64,000 bases of DNA, taken from assembly GCA_964484185.1 (NCBI GenBank), contig CAZAEQ010000003.1, positions 115,823 through 179,822 of the forward strand. The letters run 5' to 3'. The notes beneath the pieces are model-generated. The model had not been told where the DNA came from. It did not search any database and was given only the letters and a program-made list of their open reading frames with translations. The position numbers and the translations under genes were made by a program. Below, piece after piece: positions 1-8,125 of this stretch; position 1 is the stretch's first letter; each line of letters opens with the position of its first letter. Source of the stretch: F1-120-MAGs238 sp964484185. Lineage in GTDB: Bacteria; Planctomycetota; Phycisphaerae; Phycisphaerales; UBA1924.

Positions 1-1
1 G

Positions 2-601
2 CTTTACATGAAGCTCTTCATTGACAATATTGATGATGAAGATGCACGCGTGCGAGCTGCATCGGTACGAGCGATTGCGAACCATGGCAAGCCTGAGCAG
101 GGGAAACTGCTTGTCGCCAAACTGAAAGATCCGGAACCGATGGTTCGCAAAGAGGCCGCGAGAGGTTTGCAGCGATTGAGCAGCGTTGACGCAATTGCGC
201 CGTTGATCGCAGTAAGCCGTGAACCAGAAATGGATCGCAAAGATGCTATTGGCGAGCCATTTGAAGCGGTTCGGATTGAAGCAGTCGATGCACTGGGCCA
301 GTATCCAGATGACAAAGTGGTACAGGCTCTCGTGCAGTCGCTGGCGGACTCGAATCTGGCAGTGAATCGGACAGCGCACAATTCGCTGCGGACATTGACG
401 GGGCAGGACTTTGGTCTGGAGCGGCGCGCGTGGCTTGATTGGTACAAAGCGACAAAGTCTCCGTTTGATGCTCGCGCGCTTTACACCTACAACGTGTTTT
501 CACGCAAGCAAAAATGGTGGGAATACATTCCATTTGTCCCTAAGCCGCCAAATGAAGTCGCCAGCATTCCCAATGGCATGCCGCTGCCAGGGGTGAAATA
601 A
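2..601 (+). CDS. HEAT-repeat protein, 5' partial
   Basis: The reading frame is open to the left edge of the window, so the N-terminus is probably missing; the first internal ATG is at position 8. The visible 197 residues contain at least two to three HEAT-like helical repeats (for example ARVRAASVRAIANHG and PMVRKEAARGL, then VRIEAVDALGQ and LAVNRTAHNSL). The C-terminal segment has a tryptophan-rich stretch (RRAWLDWY, KWWEYIPF) and a proline-rich end. HEAT repeats of this type usually act as protein-protein interaction scaffolds. No catalytic motif is visible. The C-terminal pattern resembles planctomycete secreted or lipoprotein HEAT proteins, but without the N-terminus the location cannot be judged. 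Confidence 0.75.
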   Translation, partial: LYMKLFIDNIDDEDARVRAASVRAIANHGKPEQGKLLVAKLKDPEPMVRKEAARGLQRLSSVDAIAPLIAVSREPEMDRKDAIGEPFEAVRIEAVDALGQYPDDKVVQALVQSLADSNLAVNRTAHNSLRTLTGQDFGLERRAWLDWYKATKSPFDARALYTYNVFSRKQKWWEYIPFVPKPPNEVASIPNGMPLPGVK

Positions 602-712
602 CGGAGATTGACTGGTCTGGTTTGGCGGGTTGGCCTTTACTGCTTGCAGAAAACGACCGATATCCCTGTGGTATCAGTGCGCATAGCGCAGGGCTGACCA
701 GGGAGTACACAC

Positions 713-1729
713 GTGCGGGCAGTGAAGTTTGATGGCAAGCAAGTGGTGCTGGATTCCCGCGCAGCTGAGCCTGTGGCGGGTCCGGGCGAGGCACTGATTC
801 GCACTACACGATTGTCGATTGGACCACTCGATCTCGCAGTGATGCGTGGAATGACGAACTTTCGAGGGACGCTCGGGCGAGAATTTGTCGGGCTCGTTGA
901 ATCGGTCAATCATCTGCCTGGACGAGAGGATCAAGCCAAATGGGTCGGGCGTCGGGTGACTGTACAGGCGAGTATTCCGTGCGGCACGTGCGATCGGTGT
1001 CGCGGCGGGCTGAGTCTTCATTGCGGGTCGCGGACAGTTCCTGGCGTCTTTGGTCGCGATGGATACTTCGCTGATCGTGTCTCGCTGCCACTGACAAGTC
1101 TGGTTGAGATCCCAAAGGCCCTCGGCGATGAAGAGGCCGTGCTTGCGCAGTGCGTGGCAGATGCACTTCATGCTGCAAGCATGGTTCGAGTCGAAGGAAA
1201 GACCTTTGTCACAGTGATTGGCGACAGCCTTGATGCGCTGCTGACGGCTCAGGCAATGACACGGCGAAATGCCACGGTCCGGCTGCTGGGGCGCGATGAG
1301 CGGAAACTCTCGATCTGCGAGAAGTGGGGGATCAAACATCGGCCGATAGATGAAGTTGGATTGCGCCAGGATCAGGCGATTGTCGTTGAATGCACTGATA
1401 CGCATGAAGGATTGAACATGGCGCTGGGGCTGGTGCGGCCACGAGGCTCCTTGATTCTGAAGTCGCCACTCGGAAATATCCCTTCGCAGTCGTGGCTTGA
1501 TCCGGTGAACCAGGATTGGTCGCGGCTGGAATCGGCGCGGATTATCGCAAATGAGATTACCGTGCTCGGCGCGCGCAGCGGGTCAGTGAACGATGCGATT
1601 GAGCCGCTCGTGCGCAAGGAAATTGATCTGCTCAACGTAGTTTCGCGGCGATTTAAGCTTGCCGATGCGGTGGCTGCACTGAAAGCAGCAACTGACCCAG
1701 CACAGGTGAAGATCGTGCTGGAGCCTTGA
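713..1729 (+). CDS. Zinc-type alcohol dehydrogenase-like (MDR superfamily) protein
   Basis: A 338-residue medium-chain dehydrogenase/reductase. The start is GTG at 713, preceded by AGGGAG at 700-705. The N-terminal GroES-like half has the structural-zinc cysteine cluster CGTCDRCRGGLSLHC, as in Zn-dependent alcohol, threonine and sorbitol dehydrogenases. The GREFVGLVESV segment corresponds to the usual GHExxGxV motif, but the catalytic His-Glu is reduced to Arg-Glu. The cofactor-binding half begins near residue 165 (VTVIGDSLDALLTAQAMTRR) and has GDSLDAL in place of a clean GxGxxG. The changed catalytic and nucleotide motifs suggest altered or unknown substrate use. It ends two bases before a convergent gene. 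Confidence 0.8.
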   Translation: MRAVKFDGKQVVLDSRAAEPVAGPGEALIRTTRLSIGPLDLAVMRGMTNFRGTLGREFVGLVESVNHLPGREDQAKWVGRRVTVQASIPCGTCDRCRGGLSLHCGSRTVPGVFGRDGYFADRVSLPLTSLVEIPKALGDEEAVLAQCVADALHAASMVRVEGKTFVTVIGDSLDALLTAQAMTRRNATVRLLGRDERKLSICEKWGIKHRPIDEVGLRQDQAIVVECTDTHEGLNMALGLVRPRGSLILKSPLGNIPSQSWLDPVNQDWSRLESARIIANEITVLGARSGSVNDAIEPLVRKEIDLLNVVSRRFKLADAVAALKAATDPAQVKIVLEP

Positions 1730-1731
1730 AT

Positions 1732-2724
1732 CTACTGCCCAAACGGGCGAACAAGAATTGAGAGAACGGGACGCTGCATAGCTGGATCGGCAACGGCCGG
1801 AAGGCCACTTGTCTCCGGCTCCGGGTGACGTTTTGAAGTCGTGCGATGCATGTGGTGAACTGCTGCAGCGCTTGATGCAAGGACTGCATCGGCGGGCAGC
1901 AAAATGGCCTCAAGAGTGACCGTTCCAACTACGAGCCGCGAATCGTCGTCTTTGCTTCGTTCGGTCAGTTCGGGGCGCAGATCTTCAAATGCTTGTGTGT
2001 ACGCCGTAACAGCATCAACCAGCCGTGCGCTGGGCTTCAGTGGCTTGCTCTGGCGGGTTCGGGCTAGTTGCTTCCATTGAGACGAGAGTGAAACAAACTC
2101 CATAGAAATCGCATCGCGAAGGTCGCCAAGGACATCTGCGAGCAGATCGCGGGCGAGCAGGACTCGTTGTCCACTGGCTTGAAGAAAGACTGGAAGCACG
2201 AGCGCGAAGCCGCGGGTTGCAAGTTCAATCTCGGCTTTCTGTGCAATTGATCTTGGTGCAGACCGTGCAACGACGAGACCGTGCATTGCGGCGAATCGAT
2301 CGAGTCCAGCGTTTACGGGTACACAGATCGCCGGATCAGGTCCGCCGCGTAACACGTCGTACGCAATCGCATCGAGGTAGTGGTGCTCATCCTCAAATAG
2401 ATCTTCGCGCATGAACGGGCGAAGTGTTGAGAGGTTTTCATCAGAGACGATTCTGGACCAGGCATTGCGCACGTCGCTGGTTGCATCCTGACCTTCGTGA
2501 AGACTGGTGATGACCCCAGCTTCCCAGAGTTCACGCGACCAGCCCCAGCTTTCCATAAATTTCATGTATCGAGGCGCAGCTTTGACAGCCGTGCGGAGTC
2601 GATCATGATCGACATCGCCAGTGGGGGAGGGAAGCAGCGTGACAACGGGATTTCCAAGCAGAAGCGCGGCCATGGCTGGCAGCTCTCTGGAGGTCAAGTG
2701 ATATGGACTGACAAGCACATTCAC
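1732..2724 (-). CDS. Conserved hypothetical protein, function unknown
   Basis: A 330-residue protein starting at a GTG (2724), with no signal peptide and no convincing membrane segment. The N-terminus reads MNVLVSPYHLTSRE and is followed by a short hydrophobic stretch (AMAALLLGNPVVTLLP). The middle is helical and acidic or basic, and the C-terminal 50 residues are low complexity with Pro and Glu. I do not recognise a family. It is the last gene of an apparent minus-strand operon after yqaA-like, galE and the alpha/beta hydrolase, with a 21-base gap to the hydrolase stop. A role linked to sugar or envelope metabolism is only a guess from context. Confidence 0.6.
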   Translation of the reverse strand: MNVLVSPYHLTSRELPAMAALLLGNPVVTLLPSPTGDVDHDRLRTAVKAAPRYMKFMESWGWSRELWEAGVITSLHEGQDATSDVRNAWSRIVSDENLSTLRPFMREDLFEDEHHYLDAIAYDVLRGGPDPAICVPVNAGLDRFAAMHGLVVARSAPRSIAQKAEIELATRGFALVLPVFLQASGQRVLLARDLLADVLGDLRDAISMEFVSLSSQWKQLARTRQSKPLKPSARLVDAVTAYTQAFEDLRPELTERSKDDDSRLVVGTVTLEAILLPADAVLASSAAAVHHMHRTTSKRHPEPETSGLPAVADPAMQRPVLSILVRPFGQ

Positions 2725-2745
2725 TGTTGAGGATACGCCGCGGAT

Positions 2746-4026
2746 TCAGCGCTTTCGCGCCTTGATCCAGTCACTGAGCTCATCGAAGCGGGCGGGAAGA
2801 GTGGCAAATAACGCTTCGTGAGTGAGCGGAGTTGAAATCTTCCTGGAATCGGGAGCGGTTGTGGCAATGCGGGTCCAGAGCAATTCGCCAAGTGTTGCGG
2901 GAACTGCCTGGTCGTTCTCGCCGCGGAGGTAGAGCACCGGTTTCGTTGCAAGGCATTTAGCAGTGTGGAACGGATCGAGTGTGGCAAGCTGCAAATAGCG
3001 GTTGTCAAAAGATTGACGCTGGGCCTGAGAAGGCTCGGTTGTCCACTGAACCTTGAGCGCGTTGATCAGGTTCTGATAATTTGAGCGTTGATTGATGAGC
3101 CAGAAATCTGCGCCGCCTCCAATCAGGATCGCGCCCGCCCAAGTGTCTGGATGCAGCGCACAGACTGTGGGAAGTGCAATTGCTCCGCCGCTGGCACCCA
3201 GTGCGACGCGAGGGAGTTCTCCCAGGGCGGGACTCTTTCGGATGATGTGTTGAATCGCGGCGTCAACTGCGTACGCGCATTCAGCAATACGCGAATTGAC
3301 GGTGTTGGCAATGCGCTTTGAGTTGGCTTCCAGATCGTCGTTATTGTTGGGATCGATGGTGAGCGACAGTTGCTCAGTGAAGCGCGAGGGATGCGAGAAC
3401 ATTCGCACAACAGCAATGCCCTGAGATCGGAGATGAAAGATCAGCGGCTCAAGCACCTGCTCGGGTGTGCCGAACATTCCAGGAAGCAGGACAACAATGT
3501 GCGTGGCATCGCTGCCAATCGGGTCATAAAGGGCAAATGTCGTGCGCTCAAGTACGAGTTCATCAATGTCTCCGCGGCGGGTAACCGTGCCAGAAACGAA
3601 CTTGAAGACCATTGTCGCCTCTGGGGTACCAGTGCGAAGAAATGGCGGCGGATTGATGCGAGATTCAACTGGCGTGGCATTTGCGCCTTCGAGTGTCCAT
3701 TGTGTAAGTCCGGGAAACTGAGTGCTCAGCGCGGCGAAATCGATTTCATCGGCCGCAGTTTTCGAACTACTGCTCGAAATGCGGCGGATAGTGAATGTGG
3801 AGGCGGGCGAAGAGAGCGGCACGATTACGCCGCGAGTGCTGGATTTTTCTGATCCCCATCGAGCGGGCCAGGATTGTGAATAGTCCAGAAACTCAGTGGC
3901 AGGATCGGGCAGAAAGACATCGGCGGCAGCTTTGGGCGGCACTGGAATCAGCTGTGCGTTTACAGACTGAGTGGTGACAGCGCAGATCGCGAGCAGCAGC
4001 AGTGTGTGCTTCGCCGCCTTGGTCAC
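2746..4026 (-). CDS. Secreted alpha/beta hydrolase
   Basis: The longest frame starts at 4065, but I prefer the GTG at 4026. It overlaps the galE stop as GTGA and gives a textbook signal peptide (MTKAAKHTLLLLAICAV, cleavage after VNA). The mature protein (about 400 residues) has an alpha/beta-hydrolase fold: an oxyanion-type strand HIVVLLPGMFG, the nucleophile elbow GASGG (Ser about 279), a candidate Asp in RGENDQAVP and a C-terminal His in PLTHEALF. About 150 N-terminal residues before the core have no family I can name. The substrate is unknown. It is translationally coupled to galE in a four-gene minus-strand operon. Confidence 0.75.
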   Translation of the reverse strand: MTKAAKHTLLLLAICAVTTQSVNAQLIPVPPKAAADVFLPDPATEFLDYSQSWPARWGSEKSSTRGVIVPLSSPASTFTIRRISSSSSKTAADEIDFAALSTQFPGLTQWTLEGANATPVESRINPPPFLRTGTPEATMVFKFVSGTVTRRGDIDELVLERTTFALYDPIGSDATHIVVLLPGMFGTPEQVLEPLIFHLRSQGIAVVRMFSHPSRFTEQLSLTIDPNNNDDLEANSKRIANTVNSRIAECAYAVDAAIQHIIRKSPALGELPRVALGASGGAIALPTVCALHPDTWAGAILIGGGADFWLINQRSNYQNLINALKVQWTTEPSQAQRQSFDNRYLQLATLDPFHTAKCLATKPVLYLRGENDQAVPATLGELLWTRIATTAPDSRKISTPLTHEALFATLPARFDELSDWIKARKR

Positions 4027-5051
4027 GACCGATACCCGTTGGGATGTGTTTTGAACCAGTTCCATGCGGATTTCACCGTGTCATCAATAGATGTGATTCG
4101 TGGGGACCAGCCAAGTTCCCGCTTCAAGAGAGAAGAGTCGCTGAAGAGTCGGGCGGGGTCTCCAGCGCGGCGCGGATGTTCAATGACCTTGAAATTAACG
4201 CCTGTCACGCGCTTCGCCGCATCAATCACCTGACGCACGCTCACGCCTTCGCCGATGCCAAGATTGAAGGCCTTGGTATCGCCAGCTTTGAGAGATTCAA
4301 GGGCTGCGATGTGCGCATCGGCGAGGTCATCTACGTGAACGTAATCGCGGATGCATGTGCCATCAGGAGTTGGGTAGTCGGTACCAAAAACTTGAATACT
4401 CTCGCGCTGACCAAGCGCGGTCTGCAGAATAACGGGAATGAGATGTGTCTCGGGAGTGTGGTCTTCGCCAAGTGAGCCGTCCATCGCGCAGCCGGCGACA
4501 TTGAAGTACCGAAGCGAGGCAAATGCAAATGGTCGGCCAGCGCGTCTCCGCGATTCGGCCAGGTCACGCATCATCCATTCGCCAGCGAGTTTGGTGCGGC
4601 CGTATGGCGAGAGTGGATCTTGCGGACACGTTTCAGGAATCGGGATGAGGCTTTCTGGAGGCTGGCCGTAGGTGGCGCAGCTTGAAGAAAAGACAAACTT
4701 CTGAACGTTCATGCGGTCAATGGCATCGAGCAATGTATTCATTGCAGTGACATTTTGCCGGTAGTAGTTCATTGGTGAGTCGACGGACTCGCCGACGTAG
4801 GTCAGTGCCGCGAAATGCATTACTGCGTCGATTCGATGTTCCTGCAACAGCGACTCGATGACGAACCGATCGGCGATATCGCCGCGTACAAAGTCGAAGT
4901 TGTCTTGCCCGAGCTTCTTGAGAATCTGTGCTGCGGCCATGTGTCCGCGATAGAGATTGTCGATACCAAGAACGCGGTGCCCGCGTGCAGTCAATCTCGC
5001 GCAGGTGTGAGACCCGATATATCCCGCAGCGCCAGTGACGAGAATGTTCAT
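4023..5051 (-). CDS. galE: UDP-glucose 4-epimerase
   Basis: Short-chain dehydrogenase/reductase of the extended GalE type, 342 residues from the ATG at 5051, which has GGGAG six bases upstream; an in-frame ATG at 5072 is less likely. The Rossmann motif GAAGYIGSH is at the N-terminus, a Ser-Ser-x-Ala-Thr-Tyr-Gly segment follows, and the catalytic YGRTK (YxxxK) is near residue 150. Substrate-loop features RYFNVAG and the C-terminal LGWSP/W pattern are typical of GalE. It interconverts UDP-glucose and UDP-galactose in the cytoplasm, feeding galactose use and surface polysaccharide synthesis. It lies 23 bases after the yqaA-like gene and overlaps the hydrolase start. Confidence 0.92.
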   Translation of the reverse strand: MNILVTGAAGYIGSHTCARLTARGHRVLGIDNLYRGHMAAAQILKKLGQDNFDFVRGDIADRFVIESLLQEHRIDAVMHFAALTYVGESVDSPMNYYRQNVTAMNTLLDAIDRMNVQKFVFSSSCATYGQPPESLIPIPETCPQDPLSPYGRTKLAGEWMMRDLAESRRRAGRPFAFASLRYFNVAGCAMDGSLGEDHTPETHLIPVILQTALGQRESIQVFGTDYPTPDGTCIRDYVHVDDLADAHIAALESLKAGDTKAFNLGIGEGVSVRQVIDAAKRVTGVNFKVIEHPRRAGDPARLFSDSSLLKRELGWSPRITSIDDTVKSAWNWFKTHPNGYRS

Positions 5052-5074
5052 TGCAGGCTCCCAGTGAATCAAGA

Positions 5075-5698
5075 CTACTTGAGGTACTGATACAGGACGA
5101 TTGCGCTGACAGCAAGCACGCCGATCAAAACGGTGGCAATGTTGAAGTACTTCTCAATGAAGGTCTTGGCAGGTGGACCGATCCAGTAGAGCAACCCTGC
5201 TACAACAAAGAAAAGGCCGAAGCGGCCGAGGATACTGGCGACGATGAACTCAACGAAAGGAGCTTCAAAGAGTCCGGCGGTGACGGTGTAGACCTTATAG
5301 GGATGTACCGCAATTGCGCCAATCGTGAGAAGCCATAGGTTGCCGAAATACTCATTGGCGTGATCGATGACGGACTGAGAGGTGATCTTTAACAATACTG
5401 CCCGCGCAGTGTCTGAAAACAGATATCCCACTCCATAACCCACGATGCCGCCCAGAACGTTGGCGGCAGAATTCACAAGGGCGATAGTCCACGCCTTTTC
5501 GCGGCGATGGAGCGTCATCGGGATTTGCAAAACAAGCGATGGGATTGGGAAGAAAATCGCCTCGGTGAAGCTCACAAGTGCAAGCACGAGCATTGAGTGC
5601 TTGTGTCCGGCAAGGGAAAATGTCCAGTTGTAAAGCCGCCGGTGAATCGCCCACTTGGGTACTGGAGCTGATTGAAATGTGGTAGCTTGTGTTTCCAT
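5075..5698 (-). CDS. YqaA/DedA-like inner-membrane protein (VTT domain)
   Basis: About 207 residues from the ATG at 5698 (METQATTF). An upstream ATG at 5785 would run into the divergent regulator and is less likely. Four to five hydrophobic segments are visible, including SMLVLALVSFTEAIFFPIPS, AANVLGGIVGYGVGYLF and a C-terminal NIATVLIGVLAVSAIVLY. The E-x-x-x-F/P-I-P-x motif followed by a glycine-rich helix is typical of the SNARE-associated/VTT (DedA, YqaA) family, thought to move lipids or lipid carriers across the inner membrane. It is the first gene of the operon with galE. The space to the divergent gbsR-like gene (5699-5766) should hold both promoters. Confidence 0.75.
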   Translation of the reverse strand: METQATTFQSAPVPKWAIHRRLYNWTFSLAGHKHSMLVLALVSFTEAIFFPIPSLVLQIPMTLHRREKAWTIALVNSAANVLGGIVGYGVGYLFSDTARAVLLKITSQSVIDHANEYFGNLWLLTIGAIAVHPYKVYTVTAGLFEAPFVEFIVASILGRFGLFFVVAGLLYWIGPPAKTFIEKYFNIATVLIGVLAVSAIVLYQYLK

Positions 5699-5766
5699 AT
5701 TGAAATCGTGGCCACAGAGTAGGGCTTCAAGGATTCGCTGATTGGGCGGCGGCATAACCTTTGGCC

Positions 5767-6363
5767 ATGGATGCAGGCCGCTCACAGGAACAAACCGCCG
5801 CGATAACGCTTCGAGAGGCAGAGAAGCGATTTGTTGAAACCTGGGGGCAGATGGCCGGCGCTTGGGGTATCAGCCGCACAATGGCCGAAATTCATGCGAT
5901 TTTGTATTTGTCAAGCAAGCCGCTCTCGATGGACGACTTGATGATTCGATTGGATATTTCACGCGGAAACGCGTCAATGTCACTTCGCTCGCTGCTTGAC
6001 TGGGGGATCGTTTCGCGAGTTCATAAGCGGGGCGATCGCAAGGAGTATTTCCAGGCCGAGCAGGATGTATGGGCAATGTTCCGCGCCATTGTGCGCGAAC
6101 GCGTGAAACGCGAGGCTGAGCCTCTGGCGGCACAGCTTCATGAAATCCGCGATTTGACTCGTCGCAGCGCGAAATCTGCCCGAGCGGCGACCGAAGCTGA
6201 AAAACAGGAGCTCGCTGAGGTGAACAAGAAGCTCGAGAGCATGATTAATTTCTTCCAGATGCTTCAATTGCTCTCGGAGCGGTTTGTCAGCCCGGCAGGA
6301 CGCGGTCTGCAGGAGGCTGCCACCCTGCTTGGCAAAGTGAAATCTCTGGGCAGAGACCTCTAA
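5767..6363 (+). CDS. GbsR/MarR-family transcriptional regulator
   Basis: A 198-residue protein from the ATG at 5767; a TTG at 5761 is also in frame. The N-terminal third is a winged helix (AEIHAILYLSSKPLSMDDLM, then DISRGNASMSLRSLLDWG as recognition helix and VHKRGDRKEYF as wing), matching the GbsR type of MarR regulators. The C-terminal half is a charged coiled coil (AATEAEKQELAEVNKKLESM) probably used for dimerisation. It is divergent from the yqaA-galE operon across 68 bases, so it may regulate that operon or itself. It precedes the signal peptidase gene by 44 bases in the same direction. Confidence 0.8.
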   Translation: MDAGRSQEQTAAITLREAEKRFVETWGQMAGAWGISRTMAEIHAILYLSSKPLSMDDLMIRLDISRGNASMSLRSLLDWGIVSRVHKRGDRKEYFQAEQDVWAMFRAIVRERVKREAEPLAAQLHEIRDLTRRSAKSARAATEAEKQELAEVNKKLESMINFFQMLQLLSERFVSPAGRGLQEAATLLGKVKSLGRDL

Positions 6364-6407
6364 CCAGCCGATCTATCCTTGCCGATTGAACGTAGAGAAG
6401 GATTCCA

Positions 6408-8120
6408 ATGGCTGACCCAGACCCGCAAGATACCGGATCAAGCATTAAAGAGACCGTGATATCGCTCACGATCTCGTTTGTGTTCGCATTCGTATTCCGC
6501 GGCTTTATCGTTGAGGCGTTTGTCATTCCCACTGGTTCAATGGCGCCCACGCTGATGGGAGCGCACATGCGGTTTGCCGCGCCGGAGACCGGATACGTGT
6601 GGCCGGTGGGGCCGTGGGAAACGCTGCCGGACAATCAAACGGCAGTGCCGCTTCAAGGATCAAAGAACCCGATCAAGGTCAATGACCCTATGAGCGGCAA
6701 TCAGCTCGGCGGCAATACTGGTCTTCGCAATGTACCCGCGACCGCCGGCGATCGAATCTTCGTGCTCAAGTATCTCAAGGGTGTCATTGATCCCAAGCGA
6801 TGGGACGTGATTGTTTTCCGCAATCCTGGGCGACCCGAAACAAATTTCATCAAGCGACTCATCTGCCTCCCGGGAGAGCAGGGAGCCTTTGTTGACGGCG
6901 ATCTCTTTACACGGGTAGCAGAGAACGGCGGCGAGCATGACGTCGCGCCTCCTCAGGTGTACCCGGCAGCGGCGGATTCCTGGAATAATCCGGATTGGAC
7001 AATTCAGCGAAAGACCGAACTCGCACAGAAGTCGGTCTGGCAATTGGTCTTCGATAGCTTTTATGCTCCAGCGATGGGAAATCAGAAACAACCCTGGGCC
7101 GGAAAGGAAACGGCTTGGGACTTCTCCGCTGGTTCTACATACACATTGAAGACCGAAGCTCCAGCGACGCTTGAGTGGGACCACACGAACTGGCCGATCC
7201 TTGATACTTATCCGTACAACCAGGGACGAGTTCAGAATATTGGCGAGCTGTTTGATCGCCGTCCAGATGCGACAAAGGTGCTTACAGACCTTCGTCTCAT
7301 GGGTTATTCCGTTTTTCCCGTCTCAGACCTGCGACTCTCGGCCAACATTATTCCTCAGAAATCCAATATGGATTTCGCTGGATTAGTTATTGCACGAGGC
7401 CACGAGTTCCGCATACGAATCGAAAAAGGCACTCGCGGCGTTGTTGAAATGCGTCCAGTCGGCGAGACTGATTGGAAAGTGCTCAATCAAGGCGAACTCA
7501 GTTCGCCCTTGCAGGCAGGAATGGTCCGCAACATTGAGTTCTGGCACGTAGATCAGAGTCTTGCGCTGTACATAGATGGCAAGCGCGAGGTCTACGCAGA
7601 GTACAACTGGCTCCCGATCGAGCGGCTCGCAAACGCGACAACCCTCAAGCCTGCCGAAGTTGCAGGTTTCGATGCCAACCACCTTCCAGTTTTATACGAT
7701 CAAGCCAACTACAAACGGCCCCAGGCGCGTTTCGAATTTTCTGGCTCGACATGCACGCTTCACCACGTCTCAATGTCGCGCGACCTGCACTACCAGGCAG
7801 CTGTCTACAACAGAGTCAATGGCGATACACAACTCGGCCACAGCCGCGCCGGAATGGCCGCTGCCGCGACCAGCCCGCTCTCAACCATCACTCTCAATTC
7901 TCACGAGTACTTCTGCTGTGGTGACAATTCTCCGCAATCAAGCGACTGCCGTCTGTGGGATGTTCCGGATCCCTGGGTCGCCAATCGCGTGAATCCACAA
8001 TTCGGCGTTGTCGACGAACGACTGGTTATCGGCAAAGCATTCATCGTCTATCTTCCAGGACTTGGAAGGTCCAGAAATTTACCGATGATCGACTTTGGTC
8101 GCATTCGCTGGATCTGGTAA
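6408..8120 (+). CDS. lepB: Signal peptidase I with large internal insertion
   Basis: A 570-residue protein, far above the usual 170-350. An N-terminal transmembrane helix (ISFVFAFVFRGFIVEAF) leads into box B, PTGSMAPTL, with catalytic Ser44. Box D is TNFIKRLICLPGEQG with the general base Lys149. Box E, GDNSPQSSDCRLW, begins near residue 505, so about 355 residues separate Lys149 from box E. In the insert, residues about 345-395 (FRIRIEKG, EFWHVDQSLALYIDGKREV) look like a jelly-roll/LamG-type beta sandwich. The extra domain should lie outside the inner membrane next to the active site. Box E has Cys where Ser is usual (SDCR for SDSR). It should cleave signal peptides of exported proteins. Confidence 0.88.
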   Translation: MADPDPQDTGSSIKETVISLTISFVFAFVFRGFIVEAFVIPTGSMAPTLMGAHMRFAAPETGYVWPVGPWETLPDNQTAVPLQGSKNPIKVNDPMSGNQLGGNTGLRNVPATAGDRIFVLKYLKGVIDPKRWDVIVFRNPGRPETNFIKRLICLPGEQGAFVDGDLFTRVAENGGEHDVAPPQVYPAAADSWNNPDWTIQRKTELAQKSVWQLVFDSFYAPAMGNQKQPWAGKETAWDFSAGSTYTLKTEAPATLEWDHTNWPILDTYPYNQGRVQNIGELFDRRPDATKVLTDLRLMGYSVFPVSDLRLSANIIPQKSNMDFAGLVIARGHEFRIRIEKGTRGVVEMRPVGETDWKVLNQGELSSPLQAGMVRNIEFWHVDQSLALYIDGKREVYAEYNWLPIERLANATTLKPAEVAGFDANHLPVLYDQANYKRPQARFEFSGSTCTLHHVSMSRDLHYQAAVYNRVNGDTQLGHSRAGMAAAATSPLSTITLNSHEYFCCGDNSPQSSDCRLWDVPDPWVANRVNPQFGVVDERLVIGKAFIVYLPGLGRSRNLPMIDFGRIRWIW

Positions 8121-8125
8121 TCCTG

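Noticed and set aside
674..1405. A 243-codon minus-strand frame inside the dehydrogenase gene
   Set aside because: It has no recognisable protein features and fully overlaps a gene with cofactor and cysteine motifs.
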